Of a stretch of DNA of 64,000 nt, positions 44,132 through 52,143 are shown piece after piece. This DNA comes from Jannaschia marina. GTDB lineage: Bacteria > Pseudomonadota > Alphaproteobacteria > Rhodobacterales > Rhodobacteraceae. Location of the stretch: assembly GCF_013404595.1 (NCBI RefSeq), contig NZ_JABVAX010000001.1:558001-622000 (forward strand), in the 5' to 3' direction. The notes under the pieces were generated by a model, which worked only from the letters and a program-made list of their open reading frames with translations, ran no database searches and was not told the origin of the DNA. The stretch's first letter is position 1, and each line of letters opens with the position of its first letter. A program made the position numbers and the translations under genes.

Positions 44132-46096
44132 ATGTCAAGAAAACGCATCATCAGTACAGCGGTGGCTTTCGTGGCGGCGGGCGCGGTCTCGGTCGCAAGC
44201 GCATGGTTCGCGGCCAACTATGTCGAGGCCACCTCCAGAGCGGCGGTGTCGCGGGCGCTCGAGGAAAGCGACCTGACCTGGGCCGTGGCCGCCACCGATG
44301 GGTTGCAGCTCATCCTGACGGGCACGGCCCCGGACGAACCGGCCCGGTTCCGGGCGGTGACGCGGGCCGGCGCGATCGTCGATCCGCGCCGCATCGTCGA
44401 CGCGATGGAGGTGGAGCCGAGCCGCCCGGCGACCGCGCCCCGCTTCTCGCTCGAGGTTCTGCGCAACGACGACGACGTCTCCGTCATCGGCCTCGTCCCG
44501 ACGCAGGGCGGGCGCGAGATGCTCGACGGGCTCTTCGCGCGGGTGGCCGAGGGCGATGATCTGGAGGTGACGAACATGGTCGAGACGGCGGATCACGCCG
44601 TCCCCGAAACCTGGGAGGCCGCGCTCGGCTTCGGAATCGAGACGCTCTCGGACCTTCCGCGCGCGAAGGTCTCGATCGAGGCGGGCCGCGTAGGCGTGAC
44701 CGCCGTGGCCGACAGCGATGCCGAGCGCGTACGCCTCGAACGGGAGCTGGCGCGACGGGCACCGGAGGGCGTGACGCTCGCCCTCGACATCGGGGCCCCA
44801 CGTCCGGTCATCACGCCCTTCACCCTCCGCTTCGTGATGGTGCCCGACGGGCGGGCGCGGTTCGAGGCCTGCGCCGTCGACGACGTGGCCGCGCAAGCGA
44901 AGGTGCTGGCCGCGGCCGAGACAGTGGGCTTCACCGGCCGCGCAAACTGCGTGATCGGCCTCGGGGTGCCCTCCGCGCGCTGGTCCGATGCCGCCGCCGA
45001 GGGTATCGCGGCCATCGGGCGGCTGGGCGGCGGGGCGCTGACGCTCTCGGATGCCGACGTCTCGCTCATCGCGCCCGAAGGCACGAGCCGGGTTCTCTTC
45101 GACACCGTCGTCGCCGAGCTCGAGACCGCGCTGCCCGACCTCTTCGTCCTCTCCGCCGTCCTGCCGGATCCGACGCGGGTGGACGGCACCGGCGACTCCG
45201 ATGACGGACCGCCGGAGTTCGTCGCCACCCTCTCGCCCGAGGGGCAGGTGCAGTTGCGCGGCCGGCTCTACGATGCCGCGCAGGAGGCGGCGGTCCTCAG
45301 CTACGGGCGCGCGCTCTTCGGGGTGAACGATACCTATACCGCCACGCGGGAGGACGAGACCCTGCCCGAGGGCTGGCCCGCGCGGGTGCTCGCCGGGCTC
45401 GAGGCGCTGTCTCGGCTCGAGAACGGTTCGGTCGTCGTGCAGCCCGACCTCGTCGTGTTGCGCGGCCTGACCGGCGATACGCAGGCGGAGGCGACGATCT
45501 CGGGGCTTCTGTCGGCGAAGCTCGGGGCGGAGGCCGACTTCCGCATCGACGTGACCTACGACGAGGAGCTTGATCCCCTCCTCAACATCCCGACCCCCGA
45601 GGAATGCGAGACCCGGCTCAACGACATCCTCGTCACCCAGAAGCTCACCTTCGCGCCCGGCGAGGCCGTGATCGAGGAGGCGGGCGACGGGCAGCTGGGC
45701 CGTCTGACCGACATGCTGCGCGAGTGCCGGCGCGCGGTCTTCGAGATCGGCGGCCATACCGATAGCCAGGGACGCGAGGAATCGAACCTCGCGCTGTCCA
45801 TCGGGCGGGCCGAGGCGGTGCGCACGGCGCTCATCTCGCGCGGGGTGCCGCCGAGCCAGCTGGTCGCGAACGGATATGGCGAGAGCCAGCCCATCGCCGA
45901 CAACGAGACCGAGGAAGGCCGGGAGATCAACCGCCGCATCACCTTCACGCTGCTCGGACGCCGCGACCGTGCCGAGCTCGAAGCCGAGGACGCGGCGGCC
46001 GTGCCGGCAACCGAACAGCCCGAGTTTCCCGAGGGCGAGGCGGCGACGGCCGAGGACACAGAGGCGGAGACGCCAAGCGAGGAACCCGAGGAATGA
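44132..46096 (+). CDS. OmpA-family protein with BON-like repeats
   Basis: A 654-residue envelope protein. It has an N-terminal membrane anchor or signal (about 5-27), several BON-like modules over about 45-480 (for example VAATDGLQLILTGTAPDEPARF and GSVVVQPDLVVLRGLTGDTQAEATI), then an OmpA C-terminal peptidoglycan-binding domain (FEIGGHTDSQGREESNLALSIGRAEAVRTALI, VANGYGESQPIADN, NRRITFTLL). An acidic tail of about 50 residues ends in SEEPEE. It probably links peptidoglycan to a membrane complex. The stop overlaps the next start (ATGA). Confidence 0.88.
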   Translation: MSRKRIISTAVAFVAAGAVSVASAWFAANYVEATSRAAVSRALEESDLTWAVAATDGLQLILTGTAPDEPARFRAVTRAGAIVDPRRIVDAMEVEPSRPATAPRFSLEVLRNDDDVSVIGLVPTQGGREMLDGLFARVAEGDDLEVTNMVETADHAVPETWEAALGFGIETLSDLPRAKVSIEAGRVGVTAVADSDAERVRLERELARRAPEGVTLALDIGAPRPVITPFTLRFVMVPDGRARFEACAVDDVAAQAKVLAAAETVGFTGRANCVIGLGVPSARWSDAAAEGIAAIGRLGGGALTLSDADVSLIAPEGTSRVLFDTVVAELETALPDLFVLSAVLPDPTRVDGTGDSDDGPPEFVATLSPEGQVQLRGRLYDAAQEAAVLSYGRALFGVNDTYTATREDETLPEGWPARVLAGLEALSRLENGSVVVQPDLVVLRGLTGDTQAEATISGLLSAKLGAEADFRIDVTYDEELDPLLNIPTPEECETRLNDILVTQKLTFAPGEAVIEEAGDGQLGRLTDMLRECRRAVFEIGGHTDSQGREESNLALSIGRAEAVRTALISRGVPPSQLVANGYGESQPIADNETEEGREINRRITFTLLGRRDRAELEAEDAAAVPATEQPEFPEGEAATAEDTEAETPSEEPEE

Positions 46097-46416
46097 ACCG
46101 CACCGAATTCGTGATCGCGATCGCCGTGATCCTCTTTGTCGCCTTCGTGCTCGGCTGGTTCGCGTCGTGGCTCGTCTATCGTTTCAGCCGGGTGACGATT
46201 TCGGATGTGGCCGAACTCGAGGACATGGCGAAGTCCCTGCACGAGGCGGAGGAGCAGCGGGACGAGGCGATCACCTATTACCAGTATCGCGAGAACGAGC
46301 TCACGACCCAGCTGACGCAGACGCAGGCGGAGCTGTCGGCCGCGATGGACGGTCTGCGCGAAGCGCGGCAGGAGGCGGGCGAGCTGCGCCGCTACATCGA
46401 GAAGATGAACGCCTGA
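46093..46416 (+). CDS. membrane-anchored coiled-coil protein
   Basis: A 107-residue protein with one N-terminal membrane helix (VIAIAVILFVAFVLGWFASWLVY), then a charged coiled coil (about 40-107) rich in Glu, Gln, Ala and Arg. ATGA overlap with the OmpA-type gene implies coupled translation and a shared envelope role. Not a known family by eye. Seven bases separate its stop from that of the convergent gene. Confidence 0.8.
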   Translation: MNRTEFVIAIAVILFVAFVLGWFASWLVYRFSRVTISDVAELEDMAKSLHEAEEQRDEAITYYQYRENELTTQLTQTQAELSAAMDGLREARQEAGELRRYIEKMNA

Positions 46417-46423
46417 TGCCCGC

Positions 46424-47194
46424 CTAGGGCGTCAGCACCATGCGCGCCGGCAGGCTGACCGTGACGCCCTCGCAGGGCGCGCCGGTCAATGTGACCGTCC
46501 ACCATCCCTGCATCGGACTGTTCTGTTTGCCCGTGGCTGTCAGGGCATCGGGGTAGGGCATCGGACAGGCCGCCGAGAGCGCGGAGACGTAGCCGGCCCA
46601 GCCGCCGGTGAGGCTGAGGGTGACCGGCACTCTTCTGTCGGGGTCCTCCTTGCCGATACCGTGGAGGACGGTCGCTGCGGCGGCCAGTGCGAAGACGATG
46701 CCGAAGACGACGAGGAGCCTGCGCTTCGCCGGTTCCACCCGGTCCCGAAGCGCGATCAACTCGGCAAAGCCGTAGTAGGCGACCTTGGCCTGCGTCAGCC
46801 GGTCGATGTCGGCGACGATCCCTTCGGTCTGCGGACGCTTGGCGACGAGGGCTTCGATCCTGTCGTCGATGCCCGAGAGCGACGTGATGTCGGGAGGCAG
46901 GAGGATCGGCTCGAAGGGCGTCACCTTCTCCTTGAACGCCGGATCGGCCAGCGCCGTCGGGTCGAAGGGATGACCCCGCAGGACGTCGACGACCGTCCAG
47001 AGCCCGAAGAGAAGCGCGGCGGCCGCCGCCACGGCACAGGCAATGGCCGCCCAGAGGAAAGGGCCGCTCAGGTCGGGCAGAAGCGCAAAGGAGAGACCGG
47101 CGAAGAACGCGCCGCCGATCGCCGTCAGCCCCGCGATGTAATATTCGAGAACGCCACGCTCGTGCTTGCGCGCGGCCGCGTAGGGATCGGACAT
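46424..47194 (-). CDS. membrane protein of unknown function
   Basis: A 256-residue protein with two adjacent N-terminal helices (about 20-40 and 46-70), a soluble stretch with a helical pair (about 85-155), a third helix (LLVVFGIVFALAAAATVLHG) and a C-terminal extracytoplasmic domain with three cysteines (AACPMPYP; APCEGVTV). No family recognised. It is five bases downstream of the small gene at 47200, likely co-transcribed. Confidence 0.75.
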   Translation of the reverse strand: MSDPYAAARKHERGVLEYYIAGLTAIGGAFFAGLSFALLPDLSGPFLWAAIACAVAAAAALLFGLWTVVDVLRGHPFDPTALADPAFKEKVTPFEPILLPPDITSLSGIDDRIEALVAKRPQTEGIVADIDRLTQAKVAYYGFAELIALRDRVEPAKRRLLVVFGIVFALAAAATVLHGIGKEDPDRRVPVTLSLTGGWAGYVSALSAACPMPYPDALTATGKQNSPMQGWWTVTLTGAPCEGVTVSLPARMVLTP

Positions 47195-47199
47195 GTGCC

Positions 47200-47472
47200 C
47201 TACTCCCGCTTCAGGGACGCGATGGCGTCGTCGAGGGCCCCCCGGACGTCCATGCTCGGCACATAGCCGCCCCCCGGGCCCGCGACGTGGTCGGGGGCGG
47301 TCGGAGTGTCGTCACCGTCGCTCTTCTTGGCCCCGCCCGCGGCTTCCCGGAGTGCATAGCTCAAAAGGACTTCCACGGCGGTATCGCGGTCGGGGAAGGG
47401 CGTCGGGACAAGATGGTCTATCGCGTCGAGAATGTCTTGTTCGAGATCGAGGTCGACTGAAATCTGGGGCAC
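47200..47472 (-). CDS. small soluble protein of unknown function
   Basis: About 90 residues, starting at GTG 47472 (MPQISVDLDLEQDILDAIDHL...). The N-terminal half (ISVDLDLEQDILDAIDHLVPTPFPDRDTAVEVLLSYALREA) resembles a beta-strand followed by two helices, as in ribbon-helix-helix-like proteins, but that is only a weak impression. The C-terminal part is Gly/Asp/Pro-rich. Start uncertain: the frame continues upstream towards the trcR terminator. Precedes the membrane-protein gene at 46424. Confidence 0.6.
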   Translation of the reverse strand: MPQISVDLDLEQDILDAIDHLVPTPFPDRDTAVEVLLSYALREAAGGAKKSDGDDTPTAPDHVAGPGGGYVPSMDVRGALDDAIASLKRE

Positions 47473-47534
47473 TGGAAAATCCGTTCTGCGAAAAGATCCG
47501 GAAAGTCTTCCCGATCCCCCGATTCGCCGCAACG

Positions 47535-47558
47535 AAAAGGCCGCCCCGGAGGGCGGCC
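47535..47558 (-). terminator. intrinsic terminator of trcR
   Basis: On the minus strand GGCCGCCC, loop TCCG, GGGCGGCC is followed by TTTT, 25 bases after the trcR stop codon. Confidence 0.88.
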
Positions 47559-47582
47559 CGTTTGCTCTCCCGACAACGCCTC

Positions 47583-48344
47583 TCAGCGGTTGTCGTCGTC
47601 TTCTTCGCTGTCCTCGGGCAGGTTGAAATAGCTCTCTGCGTCGCGCAGGTCGCCGTCCTTTTCCTCCTCGTCCTCCTCGGCATCGTTGCCCGAGAGGCTG
47701 AACGTCTCGAGGCCTGAGATGTTGGACGGGATCTTGGGCTCGTCCGGATCCGCCCCGAGGCTCTGTTCGGTCGAGACGAGCTTGCGCCGCTCGTCGTCGC
47801 TCATCACGTTGCCGGCGGCGGCGGCCTTGGCGGCGGCCTTCTGCACTGCTGCGTCGAGTTCGGTCTGCTTGCAGAGCCCGAGCGCGACCGGGTCGATCGG
47901 CTGGATGTTCTGGATGTTCCAGTGCGTGCGCTCGCGGATCGACTGGATCGTCGGTTTGGTCGTGCCGATCAGCTTGGAGATCTGCGCGTCGGTCAGCTCG
48001 GGATGGAACTTCACCAGCCAGAGGATCGAGGCCGGACGGTCCTGACGCTTCGAAAGCGGCGTATAACGCGGACCTCGGCGCTTCTCCTCGCCCTGGGCGG
48101 CGGCGTTGTATTTCAGCTTCAGCTTATGGAGCGGGTCCTTCTCGGCCTTCTCGATCTCCTCGGCCGTCAGCTGGTTGTTCGCGATCGGGTCGAAACCCTT
48201 CACGCCGACCGCAACGTCGCCGTCGGCGATCCCCTGGACCTCCAGCTCGTGCAGTTCGCAGAAGTCGCCGATCTGCTTGAAGCTGAGCGTGGTGTTGTCG
48301 ACCAGCCAGACGGCGGTGGCCTTGGCCATGATGGGTTTGTTCAT
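47583..48344 (-). CDS. trcR: cell cycle transcriptional regulator TrcR (DUF1013)
   Basis: A 253-residue protein of the alphaproteobacterial TrcR/DUF1013 family. Recognisable are KATAVWLVDNTTLSFKQIGDFC, GPRYTPLSKRQDRPASILWLVKFHPELTDAQISKLIGTTKPTIQSIRERTHWN (HTH-like DNA-binding part) and LGLCKQTELDAAV. The C-terminal tail is highly acidic, ending EDSEEDDDNR. AAGGAGA precedes ATG 48344. It stands alone with its own terminator, divergent from the RNase T2 gene. Confidence 0.9.
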   Translation of the reverse strand: MNKPIMAKATAVWLVDNTTLSFKQIGDFCELHELEVQGIADGDVAVGVKGFDPIANNQLTAEEIEKAEKDPLHKLKLKYNAAAQGEEKRRGPRYTPLSKRQDRPASILWLVKFHPELTDAQISKLIGTTKPTIQSIRERTHWNIQNIQPIDPVALGLCKQTELDAAVQKAAAKAAAAGNVMSDDERRKLVSTEQSLGADPDEPKIPSNISGLETFSLSGNDAEEDEEEKDGDLRDAESYFNLPEDSEEDDDNR

Positions 48345-48472
48345 CGCGTGTCTCCTTCAAGACATGACTTCCTCGTCGCCCGGATCGGGGCTGCGGCCGG
48401 GCCGCCTGTTCTCGCTTTCAGGGAACTTGACGCGCTATATAGGCCGGGTCGCCACGATACGGAAGACCCTAG

Positions 48473-49105
48473 ATGAGACGCCTCTTCGCCGCCCTCTCGC
48501 TCTTTGCCGCGCCCGTCTTCGCCGAGGGAGAGGCGGCCGGCGACTTCGACTATTACGTCCTCGCGCTCAGTTGGACGCCGACTTGGTGCGCGCTCGAGGG
48601 CGACGATCGCGAGTCACCCCAATGCGACGCGGGCCGGGGCTACGGGTTCACGCTGCATGGGCTCTGGCCCCAGTACGAAACCGGTTGGCCGAGCTATTGC
48701 CGCACCTCCGAGCGTCCGGCGACGCGGGGCCAGACCGGCGCGATGGTCGACATCATGGGTTCGTCGGGCCTCGCCTTTCACCAGTGGCGCAAGCATGGCG
48801 TCTGCACGGGCCTCGACGCGCGGGACTATTTCGATCTGTCGCGCCTCGCCTATGAACGCGTCGCCCGCCCGGGCGTCATCCGTGAACTCGGCCGCGAGGT
48901 CACCTTGCCGGCCCATGTGGTCGAGGCCGCGTTCCTTGAGGCGAACCCGGATCTCGGCGCGGACGGCGTGACGGTGACCTGCCGGTCGAGCCGGATCCAG
49001 GAGGTGCGCATCTGCCTGACGCGGGAGTTGGAGCCGCGCCGCTGCGGCACAGATGTGGTCCGGGATTGCACGCAGACCAACGCGCTTCTGTCGCCGATGC
49101 GCTAG
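48473..49105 (+). CDS. secreted ribonuclease T2 family protein
   Basis: A 210-residue protein with a signal peptide (cleavage near VFA|EG). Both catalytic segments are intact: FTLHGLWPQ (H62) and HQWRKHGVC (H103, H108). The family cleaves RNA without base specificity in the periplasm or outside. Paired cysteines are spread through the chain, as expected for the fold. Its TAG stop and the stop of the convergent EAL gene share the four bases CTAG. Confidence 0.92.
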   Translation: MRRLFAALSLFAAPVFAEGEAAGDFDYYVLALSWTPTWCALEGDDRESPQCDAGRGYGFTLHGLWPQYETGWPSYCRTSERPATRGQTGAMVDIMGSSGLAFHQWRKHGVCTGLDARDYFDLSRLAYERVARPGVIRELGREVTLPAHVVEAAFLEANPDLGADGVTVTCRSSRIQEVRICLTRELEPRRCGTDVVRDCTQTNALLSPMR

Positions 49106-50505
49106 GCCTCGGCCGGGGCGGGGCTTGCGCGCAGCCTGTCGCGCCAGTCCGACGGGGCCGCGGGACGCCCGAGGTGGAAACCCTGCCCGTAGGGAACGCC
49201 GAGGTCGCGTAGGACCCGAAGCTGGGCCTCCGTCTCGATCCCTTCGGCGATGAGGTCGATGTCGAGCCCCGCCATCAGCGCGACGAGGCTCGCGAAGATC
49301 GCTTCCTCCCGTCCACCTCGGCCAAGACCGGCAACGAAGACGCGGTCCATCTTGACGATGTCGACCGGGTAGCGACGCAGGCGGTCGAGGTTCGACAGGC
49401 CGGTCCCGAAGTCGTCGAGCGCGATCCGCACGCCTCGGGCGCGGAGCCGTTCCAGTTGCGCGGTGGTCTCGGACGGATCGACGATAAGTGCGGTCTCCAC
49501 CACTTCGAGGACCAGATGCTCGGGGGGCAAACGCTCAAGCAGGGCATCGAGCCAGCGGTAGGCCGCCGGCGCGCTACCGTCCAGGATGGATCCGGTCACG
49601 TTGACGCTGAAATAGAGCGCCGGATCGGCCGTCACGAAACGCTCGGCGGCGTTGAACGCCATGTCAGACAGCGGCGCGATCTCGCTTTCGGGCAGCCGTG
49701 CGAGCGTGTCGATGAAGCGGTTCGGGCCGAGGATCTCCCCGTCGGCCCTCGTCCAGCGCAGAAGCGCTTCGATGCCGACGGGCACGCCGTCGCTCAGGCG
49801 GCAGATGGGCTGCACATGGTACTCGATCGCGCGCTCGTCGATCGCCGCGACGACCTCGGTCGGTTTCGGAACCGGGTCGCCGGGCAGGGCGTCGCCGCCG
49901 ATTTCGGTGCGCCGCCCGCCCGCGCGCTTCGCCGCCTCGAGCGCTTCCGAGGCGCGCAGCAACGCGTGGCCCGTCCGCTCCCCGGGGGAGAGACGCACGA
50001 CGCCGGCCGACAGGGGGCGGCAGAGCGAGATGTCGCGGCCGCTGACGACGGTGGAGGAGGCGAGGCTCCGCAACTCCTCGATCGTTCCGCCGCAGTCCTC
50101 GAGCGTTTCCGATGGCAGCCAGATCAGGAAGCGCCCGCGATCGAGCGGTCGGACCCGGGCTTCGGACGGAGCCGCGCGGGTCAGAACGTCCGCGATCCCG
50201 TGGATCAGCCGATCGCCGGCATCCACTCCTTCGCGGGCGTTCAGTCCGCTGAGCCCCTCGATATCGAGAAGGCCGATACAGCCCGCGCCCGGAAGGCAAT
50301 CGTCGGCGGGAGGTCCCGCCTGCGGCTCGGACGCGACCGCGGACGCACCATTTGCCCGAACCTTGCGGAAAACGGTTAATAATGCCCCGCCGAGCAATGC
50401 TCCGAGGCAGAGAAACAGAAAGTCTGTCAGGTCCAAACGAACGCGGTCCCGTACCGGTGCGATAAAGTCGTCGGCGACATTTAGCCCAAGTCCCGGCCGA
50501 GACAA
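49102..50505 (-). CDS. membrane-anchored EAL-domain (c-di-GMP phosphodiesterase) protein with degenerate GGDEF domain
   Basis: Up to 467 residues. One N-terminal helix (LDLTDFLFLCLGALLGGALL) is followed by a GGDEF-like fold in which the signature reads LDRGRF, so cyclase activity is unlikely. A complete EAL domain then follows: GIEALLRW, LEVVETALI, IALDDFGTG, VKMDR, LIAEGIET and GQGFHLGRP. It should hydrolyse c-di-GMP. The start is uncertain: TTG 50505 opens the frame and no in-frame ATG precedes the helix. Confidence 0.88.
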   Translation of the reverse strand: MSRPGLGLNVADDFIAPVRDRVRLDLTDFLFLCLGALLGGALLTVFRKVRANGASAVASEPQAGPPADDCLPGAGCIGLLDIEGLSGLNAREGVDAGDRLIHGIADVLTRAAPSEARVRPLDRGRFLIWLPSETLEDCGGTIEELRSLASSTVVSGRDISLCRPLSAGVVRLSPGERTGHALLRASEALEAAKRAGGRRTEIGGDALPGDPVPKPTEVVAAIDERAIEYHVQPICRLSDGVPVGIEALLRWTRADGEILGPNRFIDTLARLPESEIAPLSDMAFNAAERFVTADPALYFSVNVTGSILDGSAPAAYRWLDALLERLPPEHLVLEVVETALIVDPSETTAQLERLRARGVRIALDDFGTGLSNLDRLRRYPVDIVKMDRVFVAGLGRGGREEAIFASLVALMAGLDIDLIAEGIETEAQLRVLRDLGVPYGQGFHLGRPAAPSDWRDRLRASPAPAEA

Positions 50506-50523
50506 CAGAGGCGTGGGTGCCGG

Positions 50524-51120
50524 TCAGAAGGATTTACGGGCGGTCAGCGCCGCACGCAGCGTCCCGTCGTCGAGATAGTCGAGTTCGCCACCGATCGGGA
50601 CGCCCTGGGCGAGGCTGCTGACGCGGACGCCCGTGGGCGCAAGCTCGCTGGCGACGTAATGCGCCGTGGTCTGGCCCTCGACCGTGGCATTGAGGGCCAG
50701 AATGACCTCGGCCACGTCTTCCGCGGCGATCCGGTCACGCAGCTTCGGGATGTGCAGATCGTCCGGTCCGATGTCATCGAGGGGCGAGAGCGTTCCGCCG
50801 AGAACGTGGTAGCGCCCGTCGAAGACCTGTGCGCGTTCCATCGCCCAGAGGTCGGCCACGTCCTCGACCACGCAGATCACGCCCGTCGCCCGCTTCGGAC
50901 TGTCGCAGAGGGCACAGATGTTGCCGGTCGAGAGGTTTCCGCAGTTCAGGCAGGCGCGCACGCTGCGGCCCACCCGGTCGAGAAGCTGCGCGAGCGGCAG
51001 CAGCTGCCCGTCGCGCTTCTTCAGAAGATGCAGCACGGCACGACGGGCAGACCGGGGCCCGAGCCCCGGCAGCCGCGCCATCAACGCGATCAGCTCCTCG
51101 ATGTCGCGGGTGGCGTCCAC
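50524..51120 (-). CDS. recR: recombination protein RecR
   Basis: A 198-residue RecR. It has a helix-hairpin-helix [17 protein letters not shown], a zinc finger [16 protein letters not shown] and a Toprim domain ([16 protein letters not shown]). It works with RecF/RecO in loading RecA at gaps. The GTG start directly follows the ybaB stop with no spacing, a conserved dnaX-ybaB-recR order that is here broken by dps. Confidence 0.95.
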   Translation of the reverse strand: MDATRDIEELIALMARLPGLGPRSARRAVLHLLKKRDGQLLPLAQLLDRVGRSVRACLNCGNLSTGNICALCDSPKRATGVICVVEDVADLWAMERAQVFDGRYHVLGGTLSPLDDIGPDDLHIPKLRDRIAAEDVAEVILALNATVEGQTTAHYVASELAPTGVRVSSLAQGVPIGGELDYLDDGTLRAALTARKSF

Positions 51121-51465
51121 TCAGAACGGCAGTTTCATGCCCGGCGGCAGACCCATCTCCTCGGCGATCCTGCCCATTTCCGCCTGCGAGCGCTCGGCCG
51201 CGCGCGCCTGCGCGTCCTTGATCGCGGCAAGGATCAGGTCTTCCGCCATCTCCTTTTCTGAGGGCACGAAGATCGACGGGTCGATTTCGAGGCCGACAAG
51301 CTCGCCCTTCGCCGTTGCGGTCGCCTTCACAAGGCCGGCCCCCGCTTCGCCGGTGACCTTGATGGAAGCGAGGTTCTCCTGCATCTCTCCCATCCTGGAC
51401 TGCATTTCCTGCGCCTTCTTCATCATGCCGGCCATGTCGCCGAGGCCGCCCAGTCCCTTGAACAT
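51121..51465 (-). CDS. ybaB: YbaB/EbfC family nucleoid-associated protein
   Basis: A 114-residue YbaB/EbfC protein: MFKGLGGLGDMAGMMKKAQEMQSRMGEMQENLA, then the beta-hairpin VKATATAKGELVGLEIDPSIF, which binds DNA as a dimer. GGAAAG precedes the ATG. Immediately upstream of recR. Confidence 0.93.
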   Translation of the reverse strand: MFKGLGGLGDMAGMMKKAQEMQSRMGEMQENLASIKVTGEAGAGLVKATATAKGELVGLEIDPSIFVPSEKEMAEDLILAAIKDAQARAAERSQAEMGRIAEEMGLPPGMKLPF

Positions 51466-51540
51466 CGGTCTTCCTTTCGCTCGCTTATCGCCCTTGACCT
51501 AGTGGTCTGCGGCCCCTGCCGCAACTGCGCAGGACGCAGC

Positions 51541-51567
51541 AAAAAGGCCGCCCCGGACGGGGCGGCC
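51541..51567 (-). terminator. intrinsic terminator of dps
   Basis: On the minus strand GGCCGCCCC, loop GTCC, GGGGCGGCC followed by TTTTT, 23 bases after the dps stop. It separates dps from ybaB-recR. Confidence 0.92.
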
Positions 51568-51590
51568 CTTCGTGCGATCGTTTGCTTACC

Positions 51591-52070
51591 TCAGGCCGCG
51601 GCGTTCGAGCCGATGAACCAGGTGTCCTTCTCGACCATGCGGCTCACCTCGGTCAGCAGGTCGGCGGTATCCTCGTCGCCCGCCTCGTCGGCGGCCTCCA
51701 TGCCCTTGCGGATCATCGCACCGTAGTCCTTGAAACGCGAGACCAGTTCGGCGACGTGCTCCTCCAGTGCGGTCAGCTCCACGGGATAGGGCTTCAGATT
51801 GGTGTTGGCGGCGACTTCCTGGGTCGTGCCCCGCGCGAACCCGCCCATCAGCGCGACCCGCTCGGCCATCATGTCGGTGCCTTCGCCAAGCCGGGCCGAC
51901 ACCTCGTCCAGCAGTTCGTGGACGCCGATGAAGCCCTTGCCGCGCAGGTTCCAGTGCGCCTGCTTGACCGCGAGGCGCAGGTCGATGCCGACGACCAGAC
52001 GCTCGTTGAGCACCTCGCACATCTGCTCCTGGGTTTGCGGGTTCAGTCCTGTGACGAAGCTCTCGGGCAT
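51591..52070 (-). CDS. dps: DNA starvation/ferritin-like protein Dps
   Basis: A 159-residue Dps. The intersubunit ferroxidase motif is intact: KQAHWNLRGKGFIGVHELLDEV, followed by DMMAERVALMGG. It should store iron and protect DNA from peroxide as a dodecamer. GGAGG precedes ATG 52070. It sits between dnaX and ybaB with its own terminator and an upstream palindrome, so it is likely a separately regulated insertion in a conserved cluster. Confidence 0.95.
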   Translation of the reverse strand: MPESFVTGLNPQTQEQMCEVLNERLVVGIDLRLAVKQAHWNLRGKGFIGVHELLDEVSARLGEGTDMMAERVALMGGFARGTTQEVAANTNLKPYPVELTALEEHVAELVSRFKDYGAMIRKGMEAADEAGDEDTADLLTEVSRMVEKDTWFIGSNAAA

Positions 52071-52084
52071 GACGGCCTCCGGTT

Positions 52085-52100
52085 GTGTGAATGTTCACAC
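52085..52100 (-). promoter_or_regulatory. inverted repeat upstream of dps, candidate operator
   Basis: GTGTGAA and TTCACAC form a perfect 7-2-7 inverted repeat (centre TG), 14 bases ahead of the dps start codon and just before its GGAGG. A stress- or metal-responsive operator is the likely reading. It does not match the Fnr or LexA patterns I know. A leader hairpin is an alternative. Confidence 0.6.
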
Positions 52101-52143
52101 GGGGAACGGACGAGCCCGCGATTCGGTTTCATCGAAGAGGGCA

